From Varanus komodoensis (Eukaryota > Chordata > Lepidosauria > Squamata > Varanidae): a stretch of DNA of 64,000 nucleotides. The notes under the pieces are model-generated. The model did no database searches. It was not told the DNA's origin and saw only the letters and a list, made by a program, of their open reading frames with translations. The translations under genes and the position numbers were made by a program. How positions within the stretch are numbered: the stretch's first letter is position 1; the number at the start of each line of letters is the position of its first letter. Shown here one piece after another: positions 1-12,800 of the stretch. Location of the stretch: contig NW_025336481.1 of the NCBI RefSeq assembly GCF_004798865.1, positions 17,454,934-17,518,933 on the forward strand, in the 5' to 3' direction.

Positions 1-773
1 CACTCCCACAACAGAGGTTGCATATATAGACTGATATTAGGAGTCACCTTTTTACAAAAGAACTGTTTGGAAATTAAAATGGTTGTCCAAGGAAACTGCT
101 AAGCCTCAGTCTTTGGCAGGTATTTAAGCAAGTAAACTCACTTAGTGCTTATATGGGATGCTTTCCAATTCTAATTAAATATTTCTAAGTTATTTCCCTG
201 TCTGCCTTCCCTTTAATCCAGATGAAATTCACCATCTATTCTTGTATGTTTTCTAAATAGATACTACTTACCACCATATTCTTTTCCACCCAGTTAATGG
301 TGAGGGCCTTCTAAAGCTCTCCAAAGGATCAGCTTTTGCCATGAAGAGGGCATGGGAGAGCAAAAGTTGCAGTAAAATGTTCAGAGGTAGTTTTAAAATA
401 AATAAATAAATCAGGTGCATGTTGGGTCCTTCTAATGTTTTTCAGTTTCTCTCTTGTGCATTATTTTGGATCTGATAAGTTTGTGACAGTTTAGGAAACC
501 AAGGTGTGCATCATAACAGGTTGCTTTGTCATTCAGCCAACTGACTGGGCTGAGCAGGTACTTCTCTAGGGAAGAATTTCTCAGAAAATTTTTCTTTCTT
601 AGCCTCTGTCACGGGCAATCCTTTTTCTTCTCCCATCAACCCTTACTAGTCAGTATAGAGTGATGGAGCAGGAAGGAAATGCCTTCTCTGTTTTTATATC
701 CATTTGTCCATCAAACATTTGAGCAAGACAAGAATGCAGCTAAAACAATCTCACACACTTCTGTGTATTGCAG
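1..773 (+). other. CACNA1I: 3' end of the intron preceding CACNA1I exon e1
   Basis: AT-rich intronic sequence ending in a normal acceptor (ctgtgtattgcag). I see no exon, RNA gene or recognisable repeat in it. It presumably joins to an upstream domain III exon outside the window. Confidence 0.7.
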
Positions 774-863
774 GCTTTGATGTCACTTTTTGTGCTGGCT
801 TCCAAAGATGGCTGGGTCAACATTATGTACAATGGACTGGATGCTGTGGCTGTTGACCAACAG
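774..863 (+). CDS. CACNA1I: CACNA1I exon e1: domain III pore loop
   Basis: Thirty codons, phase 0 at both ends, between acceptor gtattgcag and donor gtatag. The product starts [14 protein letters not shown] and ends DAVAVDQQ. The Asp codon at 807-809 in SKDGW is the domain III selectivity-filter residue, the first D of the EEDD ring that distinguishes T-type from high-voltage-activated channels (EEEE). It is part of the re-entrant P loop between S5 and S6, facing the extracellular vestibule. The longer antisense frame overlapping it is a shadow. Confidence 0.96.
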
Positions 864-3800
864 GTATAGAAAGCATTTTGCAACCTGATTAGTCATGTTG
901 TTTTGAACTGGATAATTTAGTAAGTTAGGTAAGCCATCTTTGATAGCCTTCATTTGTTTTGCTGAGCGAAGTTTCAGGAAGACTACTGCAATTTCCCATG
1001 GTTTACTTCTGAATGATACATGGCTGAAGAATATTTTCCCCAATTTCTGTTTGTTTATGACAGAGAGTGGGCCAGACAGACAATGCTGATCTGTTTCTTG
1101 CTGCCCAGTACAATTGAGCTGTTTCTCTTCATTCAGATTCCTCCTCAAAACCTGGCCTTTGCATGCCTTTGTCTTTTGTTCTTCATGTTGTTTACAAAAT
1201 GTAGCTACATATAAATACATATGAAACGTATGAAATACATTTATATGAAACATATAAATACATATGTCACCTTTCAGGTACTCTGGCCAACAATTCCATC
1301 TTCCCATACCAAGGGCTATGCTGGCTAAGGCTCATGGGCATTCTACATCTATACACCCAGTTGGCCACAAGTTTCCTACATTCCTATAAAGTCATTTGAC
1401 CACATTTTTCCATGCTACCCTTGTTCCCCCCTCTCTCTTGCTCTGATTTCCCACCTGTTTTATACTTTAAATGAAAGCAAACCTGACACCCAACTAGCAT
1501 GCCTATTTTATTCTATGTGGTACCATGGAAACTTGTCGTTGTTAACAATAGAAGGAGCAGCTTCATCCAGAAGCATGCAGCATCAGCTTGGGACCTAAGA
1601 TGGCTACATCTTCTAGCCAGTTGGACAGTGCAAGAGCTTTCTTCCTCCCCCACCCCCTATTTGCCTTGTGCCAGGCACAGCAAGCTGACCAAATTGCAAC
1701 CTGGTTCACACCCAGCAGTAACCTGTAAGTTTAGAAATTTCCTTTTCCAGTTTTTCATACCACCACCATCAGTACCGTCATATGGTGTGGCATATGAAGC
1801 CAGAATGCTGGATTATTTAAAGGATAAACAAGAGTCCCCTGTGCAATACTAAAGAAATAGTTGTATGTATTGTTTTTGAAACATTGCACATAAACCTGCT
1901 ATTTCAAATTTAGAACTAAGATTACACCAGCTCCCAGTGACACTTTCAGCATCCCATGCAATTTGAACTTTAAACCTACAGTGACTGGCTCACAGATTTA
2001 AACTGATAGCAGCCACCTGAAGAAGCAATGTTCAGCCATTAAGCCCCACTAAGGAAACAACTACTGATCTTCACTGACCATTAGCAAGCAATTTGAGCAT
2101 ACAAAACTGGTGACTTAACAGCAGTTACAGATGCTAAAATACTTTTCTGCTGGGCCTTCCCATCTCCCTTCCCATATTTTGTCATCATCGCTCTCATTTG
2201 CTGTGGTCCAACTATCGTCTATTTAAATACAGATCATAAATGTCAGGCAACTTGGATGGACAAATGTGTATAATGTTCCCATGTGATTCCTTTGCAAAAA
2301 AAAAAAAAAAAGGATGCTATTCCTGTTTTCTTATTTATCTCATAATGGTTTTGCAATCACAGTTTGTGTCCTTTGGGGCAAAATTACATGCTCTTCTGAT
2401 TTATAATCACTTGCTTCAATTTCCCCCATAAGCAGGGCTTTTCACTGCTGGCAGCTAAAATCTGCTGCTTTTCCTGTTCACTTTAATAATGCAAGATCAC
2501 TCCCTTCTTGCATATGGCAGTTGCATGAGACCAAACAGCACTGATGATATATTGAATTTACACTGAGATCTTTACTTGTTCTCTCAGCAAAGCAGAGCAG
2601 TTTCACCTGGTCTTGTCAGTCCTTCAGCAAGAACCATTCCTAGACCAACCTCACAAGAGTTCTATGGGCATCTAAAACACTGGAACAAGTCAATGGTTTA
2701 TCCACACAGAAGGGAATGTATGAGCAATGGGATGCATGAGCATACCATGATTTCAGAAAAACAGATATTTGGCTCAAGAGGGATTTCTGCGTGCACTTCA
2801 GACTTCCCAGTCTGAGGACTTTTCAGACTATCCTCTTCTGCTGTGCAAACTTCCATGCTGTTGTGATGGTGGGGATGTTTAGGCATTGCTTTGGCTGTGG
2901 AGTTCTTCCTCCATCAAGTAATCTACAGTATGTTGTACCAGGGAAAGAATAATTCTGCTGCCACTAAAGCCTGTGTAACACGTTCACTTGTCAATATTTG
3001 TTTTTTCCTACACTGCATTTATACCCTGCTGTTTTTCTCTTGAAGTTATCCTCCACTCTATTTCTATCAATAAGAGCCTTGTAAGTGACTGGCCCAAAGT
3101 CACCCTGTGAGCTTCATGGCCAAGTGGGGACTAGAACTTGGATTTCCCAGTTCCCCAGTCTTGTGCTCTAACTACCGCGCCACACTGCACAAGCATCCCA
3201 AGGGTGGGCATGACAAGGATTGAGCTTTTGCAAGTGCCTCTGTCGAACTGTTCACGCCACCTCTAATTGGGATTGCTATGTGGACTGTGGTTGAAGAAAT
3301 GTCATGAGACTTCACTGAACAGTACCTGTGAGATCAGTAGCTATCAATGATGCCGTTTTCCCTACTGCCTGTGCCATTTTGTGAGCTTTTAATACATTCT
3401 ATTTTTGGTTTTTTTCTAATTCTTTAGAGTTCCCCTTTTCATTACAGGAATGCTCATATAGTTCTTTTTACTCCTTCACTCTGCAGACACCCCCACAATT
3501 TCATTAGCCAGTGCTGTTGTTGTTTCAACATCATTCTTTCTGGGGTTTGCGGTCTCTCTCAGCCATTGGGGTACATATCTCACCTGATGCTACTTAAAAA
3601 GCTCCAGACAAGAGTATGATTTCTGCCCCTTACTCTTCATCAAGATGTTTCCCTATTTTGAGTACACAGAACAATATTCCATGCCATCACTGCAAATTTT
3701 GTTCTAATTTGCAAATATTGCAAAGAGAAAATTTTGAGGGTGTTTGTTGTTACTACTGTTTTTTATTTATTTATTTATTTTATGTTTTTATTTATTTATT

Positions 3801-6800
3801 TCCTTAGGCTTCTCTACCTTTATCTACCACATGGAAGTGTACTTTGGCATCATGGGTGACACATTCACCCCACACATTGTCTAAAATCATTTCCTTCTAA
3901 GATGCTATAATGCCTGTACTATGGTTCTGATGCTTAATAATGATGGTTGAATATTAATTTTTGTGTATACAAATGAGTTCTTTAAAGTATTATTATAATT
4001 ATCATTCACTTCCCTGAATCTGTAGTTATAATGTCTGTATTCCAGCTACCACTGTCATCATCACAAACCCTCACAAATATAGGCACATGGTCTCACATCC
4101 TGATGGGACAGGAGGTTAAGGAGATGGATTCTGCAGTTTTTCAAAAGTTGAGTTCACAGATTTACAAGGGAAAGAAGAATGATACCATTTTAGAATTTGT
4201 GTAAGATAATCATTTGAAAGAACCCAGTGACTCTGAGACCCATTAAATCTTTAGGAAAGTAAAAATAGATGATCAGATTATTTCAATTTTCCCTAAGCAC
4301 TTCACATAAATTAGTGTGTGGGACAGTGACTAGTTGGGTCCTGGTGGTAAAGGAGAAGAAGGGAAAATATACATAAATAGGTTTGTAAGATGCAACAAAC
4401 AGCCATTGACTGTTATCAATGTTTATCTTGTTGCCTGAACCCAGCTGTGATTATTTACTGTTGTTATATCATGGTGGATAACCATGATAAGAAACAACAA
4501 CCTATTCTAAGATTTCTCTCTACCATGACTGTGAAGTCATACTACACAAGCCAACATGAGGAAATCTGCAGAACAAGATGGCTGCCTGGCAAGAATGGCC
4601 ACTGCCATTCATGCCAAGCAGTTGGCCAGACAGCATGGGTGACAGCTGCCCCAGTCTGACACAAATGTCAAAAATATCCTAGTTCCATTTGTCTCCTGCT
4701 TCAGAGATCTTCCTTGGGGCCGGAGCCAGGCTGATCTGCTGGGTAAGGCTGCCCCTGTTTGGAGCAGTGCTATCCAGTTGCTGGCTCCCCCTCTGCCCAT
4801 GTCAGAGAGACTTCCTCTCTGGTGTGGCTGAGATAGGAGCATCCCTGCCTAGTCCAGCCCCACTTCCCTGCTCCTTCTCAAGAAGTAGACTTTCAAGCAG
4901 GATTGGTGAAGGGAGGACCCAGGCGAAACATGGATGCTCCATTCCCTGCATGCCCCTGCCTAGCCCAACCCCCTCCTTCCCTGCTCCTACTTGAAAGGAA
5001 GCCTCTCAGTCAGATGCAGGCAAATTGGCTAAACAGTACTGCCCCTTTTGGCAATGTCTCCAGGCACCTCAGCAAGGCTTAGGCACCCCTAGCCTCCTGC
5101 TCCAGCGGTCTCCTCTTGAAAAGCTCCTGCATTACTGGAAGAGCTGTTTTTGTCCTTAGGCACTGAAGCGCATTGCTGTTAACAGTTCTCCTGTTTGTAT
5201 ATATAAGCCAAGCCTTCTCAACAGCTGAACAGAATGTAGGCAAGAAGAACCACCTATAAAGACTCTGCCCACCAAAGCACCAACATGGTTTTCTCCTGCT
5301 TGTGAGGTGAGAGGATGGGTCCTCCCTCGGATTTCTGTGAAATTTCACTGGTCTTAATTTGTCATAATAATCACCAATTTAGCTATACTCTTTATTTCCC
5401 AGAATCTCTGATTTCCATCAACAAAACCATTATCTTGGTCCTTCCCTCATCATAAGCTGTGTAATGACATCCAACATGCTAACCACAGCCCTTTTGTGTT
5501 TTTTTTCTTTTGTGTGTGTGTGTGTGTTTTGCTTTTGTATAAAACTTCCAGCCAGTGACCAACAACAACCCTTGGATGCTCCTTTACTTCATTTCTTTCT
5601 TGCTCATCGTCAGCTTCTTCGTACTCAACATGTTTGTAGGGGTGGTGGTGGAGAACTTCCACAAATGTCGGCAACACCAAGAAGCAGAGGAGGCCCGGCG
5701 GCGGGAAGAGAAGCGCCTGAGGCGTCTGGAGAAGAAACGCAGAAGTAAGGACCAGCTTAAGTGTTTTGCTGGCTCATAGACTGAGGTGTTCTTGGAGAAC
5801 TCTCCTCTTTTAAAAAAAATTCTGACCAATACAAGGCATAAGTGGTAATTAAAACTTTCAGAACTACTTGCCTCTCTGTGGAATGTCACTGAGATGCTCC
5901 CAAATGAGTCATTCAGTTTGCTTCTTCCTTGTCCCAAAGCCCAAGGAATGTGCTGGATGTTTTCTACAAGGATGCCATTTTGTTTCCATACTTTTAAAGA
6001 GCTTTAGCATAAGCAGTCCCTTGGGTAAATGGCCCCTATGTCATTAGCCACTTTCTAATCTGGTCCACCAAAGGAAGAAGACCATATCTGAGTCCTTTAT
6101 CAAGCTTTATTGCCCCCGTAATTGCCTCAATTGCCATCTCTGAATCCTTGTTTTGGTATACCCCTGGTGTGTGTGTGTGTGTTTGGTAACATAATGAAAG
6201 AAATGCCAAAAAAGCACCTGTGGCCTTCATTAGCCCATCTTTCCCTCACAGTCTCTCTCATCGTCTCCTTAAATCCTTGCTTGAATGCACTTCCTTCCGG
6301 TTACTATGGGAGTCCCTTACCTTTTCCTTCCTTCAGCTTTTCCTATCCTAGAGTTGCTTGCTTTCCCTTATCATTTGTTAACTTAATTTGGGATGCATGA
6401 AATGCTATTTCAGTATATTTTCCACAAACACAGGATTAACAGATTCTTTCTGTCACTCTCACACCTTCCTATCCTTTCCCCTTCTTCCCTCTATTCATCT
6501 CTCTACCCTTCCCTTCCTTCTGTATTTTATTATATCTTCTTCTATTTTCTTTTCTGTTTTCTTTTCATATTGGCTTGGTCCATTTCTTTTGTTTCAATTA
6601 TTTCCCTTTGTTTCTGCACCTCTCCACTTTATCCCTCACTCCCTCCCTCTCAATCCTTCCCTTCCTCTTTGCCCTCCTTTCTGGCCTTCCTGGACTGTTC
6701 CTGCTCCACCGTTGAAGAAGCGCAGCGCTTGCCCTATTATGCCACCTACTGCCCCATCCGCCTCCTTATCCATTCAGTCTGCACTAGCCACTACTTGGAC

Positions 6801-9800
6801 ATCTTCATCACCTTCATCATTTGCCTCAACGTTGTCACCATGTCCCTGGAGCACTACAACCAACCAGTGGTGAGTCAATTCAAGGAACTAAATCATTTCT
6901 CTGTGCCTTCTTTCACCTCCCTTGCTTTCTTTCCTCCCTTTTCATCAAAAGAATGCCCTCTTGAAAAAGAAAAAAACAAACACTACAAGCAAAGCTTTAG
7001 AAAGGCATTAGAAAATGAGATGGGAACCAAAACAGTCCAGTTGCTGAGGAGGTGTAATAACAAGTGAAGGGTATCTGTTCCTTTGCCATTCCTTCATACT
7101 TCCTATCTTGTTTTCATTAATGTATATACTACGTAAACTCACTAGACTAGACTAGACTAGGAAGGTCCCATATGATGGATGGATGGATGGATGGATGGAT
7201 GGATTCCATCAAGGAAGCCACAGCCTTGAGTTTACAGGAGCTGAGCAGGCCTGTCAGAGACAAGACAATTTCGAGGGCACCATTCATAGGATCGCCAGAA
7301 GTCACAGATGATTTGATGGTACATAACAATAACAGATCCACCTGGGCTACATTTTTTCTGTATCTTTTAAAAGTTGATGAATATTGCTGTACATTTTTTC
7401 CCAGATCAAGGTGACCAGCAGGGGGACTATAGCAGATCAGGTAAACCTAGTTGACAAGCCCATCCCCATCTTTTAAAAGCTCCCTCTATATGAACACTAG
7501 CACTATGCTTGAAGTGCTGTAGCAGTTTGCAGCTTGCCACAAAATGGATGAGATTTATATGCCTTGTTCCAACATATTTGCAGTTCCTTATGCCCCATTT
7601 AGCTCAGCTCCAGGGAGTTCATCACCCAGTAGGGGAAAATGCCACAAGAGATCTTATAGACAGAATTCATCCTAAACCAGAAGGATGCTGTTACCAAATC
7701 ACATATCAATGAATTAGTTCAGGAACTAAATTTTTGGCTTGACGGGAGAAAACATATATAATGTGAAAGGCAAGGGCTTTCTTTCTCTGCCAGAGAATAT
7801 TCCATTCATTTTTTATGTCAGGAAACCCCTGTTTCTAGAAACTGTGATGTTCAAGGGGCATTTCACACAAGGACTAACTTCTAAGATCTGAAGTGTCTGG
7901 GACTGCAGTCATTAACATGCCTTCTCTTTCCATTGGACTTCAAAAACAAATGTGCTCTGCATTTCCATGGCTTATACCTTACATTAAAGCCTGGGAAGTA
8001 ACCTGAGCATGCAATACTCCTGTACCTCAGTCTTCTTTGATTTATGCTGCAAGCCTCATTATTCCATCTCTCTCCCTACTCCTTATTGTATCCACCAAAT
8101 CTTCAGCCATGGGAAATGGTCTGTTACTTTTGTCACCTGTTAAGAAATGGATGATTCACACTTAACAAAAGGCCCATATGAGACTTTAAGGTGCTCAGAA
8201 CTGCAAGTAGGGTAAGCATAAGCTTTTTTGATAAATCGTAGGACTTCCATACAAGTTCACTGACTTTGCAAAAGTCCACAAAAAGCAGCAGAAAAGCTAG
8301 TTCTCAGCTTCTTCATCTAAAGTGTCCCCGTTAGAGAACCCTGATTTGCTTACTGATGGGTTAATATTGTGAAAACTGTCCTACAATGCTGATGTCAAGA
8401 GTTACAAGGAAGTGCTGCTTTGCCCCTTGTCATACCATGCACCCATCCGTGCTTAGTCAGATGAACACCGAATACAGAAAAATAACCTGCTAGCATCATA
8501 GCATGAAATGCAATATGACTCATTTCCAGCTGGATGGGATGAATCTTTATTGATTAATTTTTGCATACTTTGCTGTGGTAACATATGCTATCTACATCTA
8601 ATACATATCACGTCCTGCTTTACACTTAACTTCAGGGTTTTACTGTGTTTTGTTCTACACTTCTTACCACAATATACCTGAAACACTGTGGTAGCAGTTC
8701 TGACCACAATCTGCTTTAGAGGTAGCAGTTGTTACTTGAACAAATATTTCACATTTCCTTCTATATCAGTCATAACCACACCTTCCTCCTCTTTCACATT
8801 TAGCAGTTTATTCAGTTATGGCTGCAATTATCTACCCATTTTACTGGGAGTAAGCCCTATTGAACTCTGTGGCATTTACCTCTGAGAACACACATATAGA
8901 ATTGAACCAACAGTCATTACAATCCAAGTATATACATGCAAACTGAGACACAGGGGTGTTATGGTAAATTTTAAAGTGCAAGCTGTCCTGGTCCCCATCC
9001 TCTCCCCATAGTCACATCCCCAAAGAGAGACCAAACAACAAGGGCAAGTCACTGTGTTGATCCATACCAACAAACCAATTCTAGTAGTATTCATTTCCAC
9101 CAGAAACAGGTCATTTACACAGCTTAGGAGTCTGGAGTCTGAATTGCTCATTCAAGATAAAGCCACTCCACAAATAGTCTGAAGGGAACCAGAGGAAACA
9201 ATATGCCACTGCTAAGGTAATTGATCGCTGCTATGATTGATGGCCAGACTACCCCTCTGTGAGTAAGCTAGGTGGAGTGCCAAGAGCAATCTGCTCAGAA
9301 ACCACAACTTTGAGCCAAGCCTGTTCATGCCTCACAGGCACACAAGGTCCAAATAAAATGCTGACTGTGTGTTCCACATCCCCTCCTCCCATCCACCAAC
9401 TGAGAAGTCCACTATGTTGTGTTTTGTAGGTGCTCTGCATTGCTATTTGATTAAGCATGTTTTCAGTATCTTGCTTTGTATGTTAAAGTGGAAGAAGGAG
9501 ATAGATTTCACAAGTAGCAGCCAATCAGCACTGTACAACCCGGCTCTGACACTGGGGGAGGAGACTTTGTTATTGACACAAGGGCAGGCCAGTCATAACT
9601 GTGTGCTTTTGTCATCTGCTACAACCTAATAAAATGGGTTTCTCCTCAATGCAGGCCATAGAATCCAGGAGATTAGGTATTATTAATGTACATTCTTCCT
9701 TCTATTCATAGTCCCTTGAGACTGCCCTTAAGTATTGCAACTACATGTTCACCACGGTCTTTGTGCTGGAGGCAGTTTTGAAGCTTGTGGCCTTTGGGCT

Positions 9801-12800
9801 GAGACGCTTCTTCAAAGACAGGTGAGCAGAAAGGAATGTGAGTCATATTCTGTGGGGCGCGGAAGATCAGAGGTGACACAATTTGTATCTGGAATAGCAG
9901 TGCCAGAAGCTGTCTGGACTTCTACTGTACTCTAAGCAGCAATTAAAGTCTAGGGGATTTGTTCCTAATATCCTTTGCAGATGACAATGTAGAGCTGTGG
10001 TTTGGTGTTGTCAGAAATGAGTAGTTAGATAAGAAAGCAAAGTACATGGTGTAGCATAAATTGTACAGTGTGTTGGAAATTGGTCAGCCTGTAGAATCTT
10101 GCACATGGGAGAATGAGAAAAAAAATCATAACTCTTGATTTTGCTAGAAAAATCTCCAAAAGCCAGTGGCCACCAAAATGTTTTCAAAGTAATGCTTAGA
10201 AGCTAAAGGAGATATAAATGTTAGTCATATATATTGTTAGTCATAATTCCTCACTCAGTGGAACTCCACCACCATTTCATTATGCTGTTCATCTCTTTCC
10301 CTTATTAAGCGGTTGGCTCCAGTGTTCTCTTCATCACTTAGCTCCTTCCTCGGTTCCCATAGCTCAAGAATATACCACAAGATCCCCGGTTCAGTCCTTG
10401 TCATCTCCAGTTAAGGAATCTGAGAGAGCAGACCTGGGAGAGCTGTTGCCAATCAAAGCAGATAAACCTGGGCCAGAGGGAGCAGTGCTCTGCCTCAGTA
10501 TATCTCCATGTATATATATTAAAATCAGAAAATCAAATTTGGCAGAAGATAAAACTTCATCAAGACAAATTGACTTACCAGAATAAAGGATGCCAGTGAA
10601 GTAAAATGAATACAGATTTGTATGTTTGTTCCAATTTTAAAAATTGGAATACTTTTATTAGTTCAAAATTCCAAATAACCAGATCATAAGCTATGCTAAG
10701 TCTAGAAGGGCCTTTGTCAGTTGTTTGTTTATAATAATGTAGAACATTAGTTTCCCTCTTTCAGTGGGGCAGGAAAAGCTCTATTTTTGTTCCCAATTTC
10801 TTCAAGGTGGAACCAGCTGGACCTGGCCATTGTTCTGCTCTCGGTCATGGGCATCACACTTGAGGAGATTGAAATCAATGCAGCTCTTCCCATCAACCCC
10901 ACAATCATCCGCATCATGAGAGTGCTGCGCATTGCTCGAGGTGAGAGAGGACACTACAGAGCACAGGCTGATGCATAGCTCTGGTTTGGGGAAGAATGTG
11001 TGGGACAGAGAGAATTAAGAAGCATGGGGCCTGTATGCTAAACCAAATCCGGGGGCCCACATGACTCTGATGCTTATGTCAATGGCTATCTTTTGTGTGC
11101 ATGCAAGAAACACACATATAGTTTGTCCAACATTTATCCAATGTGACTGTTCAGTATGTATGGTTATTCTATTTCTAACAGTATGTGGACTGTTTGTTTC
11201 CAAATTTTCCACATCCAACTAATGGTGCAGTAGTCAGAATAGAGTTTTGCCAGATGCATTAACCTTGCATTTACCTGGGTCTTACAAGAGATGTCACCAG
11301 AGTTAAGAGTTTGGGTGTTCAGAATATGAATCTCCCTAGGTAGGAACTGTCATGCTAATAAAGAGTCAAGCCAAACCTTTCTCAAATGTAGGTTTCTATA
11401 AGAATGAATCTTTTCCCACTAATACTTCCTTAGTGAAGCAGCTGTAAGAGGGCTGCTGATTCAACCTTTAATAGGTGCTGCAGGAACATTGTGGATGTCA
11501 AGGTCACTGGTACTATAATTTCAGTCCTTAGTAACGTTGCAGGAGACCTGGGAAACTAAAGTTCCTGTAAGCACAGGTAACCAATAGCAGGCTTATGCAC
11601 ATCCTCAGCATCTTGATTGTTGGGAAATAGCATTTTTCAAAGTGGGATAAAGGTGGTCAAAGTGGGAGAAAGGTTAAACATGCATGGTTTTGTGGAAATG
11701 AACAAGAGATGTAGAAGACGTCAAGCAAGAGAAAAGTAGAAAGAGGTCCAATGGACAGTACCAGGATTGGTGGCTGCAAAGTAAAAGGAACTGAATAATG
11801 GAGAGTACAAGATGAGATGCTGGGAGATGAATCAGCAAAAGCATCACTACTTTGGCATGCTGCTCCTTTGTGAATAGCAAATCCCTAGAAATGAATCAGC
11901 CCTTGGCCTTCTTTCTTATGACAGTTTTGAAACTGCTGAAGATGGCAACGGGGATGCGAGCTTTATTGGACACAGTTGTGCAAGCACTACCGCAGGTAAA
12001 AAAAGCCATTTCTTTTTATACACAATACTGCACAAGTTGCTTAGTTCAAAAGTGCAAAAAGTTTAATTGGGAGATGGACTGAGGCTGCCGTACCTGAGGA
12101 TAGGGCAGGATTTTATTTGGCCTGCACTTCTAAGCAGACTGACCTATCAGGCAAAACACAGTTATTCTTTGCATTGTGCACTTATCTGAATTTCAAATGG
12201 TGTTTTTGGCTCGGAAATGGCTTACAAGAATGCATATATTATGCAATGTTTCATACAAAAATGTGTACTTGGGATAATATTAGGTACAAAACCACATGTA
12301 CCTTTTCAAGTCTGTGTGCATTTTAATAGCACAGTAGTGCAGAAATTGAAGGAATTTATGATAAAATACATGCAGAATGGATCTAGTTCTAAATAGACTG
12401 ATCCACACCTGAGGTAGAAAAAAATAGACATTAACTATTTTTAGCCCTAGCTTGTATCCTCAGAAGGAAGCCCAGTTGGATTCGAAGGACTTACTCTGAA
12501 AAATGTAACTGCAGGTTGTAGCCTATGGCTGCAGTCCTGAACTTCCTAGGTTGGGACTAAAACCTAATCAGCCACAATGAGACATGTTTCTGAGTAAACA
12601 TGCATAGGATTGCATTGCAACTGTTAAATTTTCTAAAATATTAATGACAAATCTTTGTTCTTCTTTCCTTCCTTTCTTCTGTCAGTTGTTTTCTACACCC
12701 AGACCAGTCCCACATAATGTCCCATCCTTATTTTAAAAAGATATTGAAATGACATCTTTTACTGAACCAAATATGTTGGTGTATTTGAATATGCACATTT

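Larger units (their letters stand above)
864..5551 (+). other. CACNA1I: CACNA1I intron 1 (4.7 kb)
   Basis: Contains an A16 run near 2297, a reverse-oriented SINE (3018-3189), a (TTTA)n tract (about 3760-3802), a hairpin centred at 4478, a GC-rich block with an imperfect internal duplication (4690-5130) and a (TG)n tract at 5511-5528, 23 nt before the next exon. I see nothing else I can support. Confidence 0.7.
6870..9711 (+). other. CACNA1I: CACNA1I intron 3 (2.8 kb)
   Basis: Contains (ACTAG)4 at 7141-7160, (GATG)n at 7174-7203, an RTE-type LINE 3' end (about 7200-7345) and a short palindromic-family remnant (8826-8885). The rest is unassigned intronic sequence. Confidence 0.7.

Noticed and set aside
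783-1307. 174-codon open frame on the minus strand
   Set aside because: It overlaps the antisense of exon e1 and intron, has no recognisable domain and no splice support.
6388-7067. Long plus-strand frames of 161 and 224 codons
   Set aside because: They run through the pyrimidine-rich intron tract and pick up e3 by chance; the composition (Ser/Phe/Leu/Pro) is that of C/T-rich sequence.
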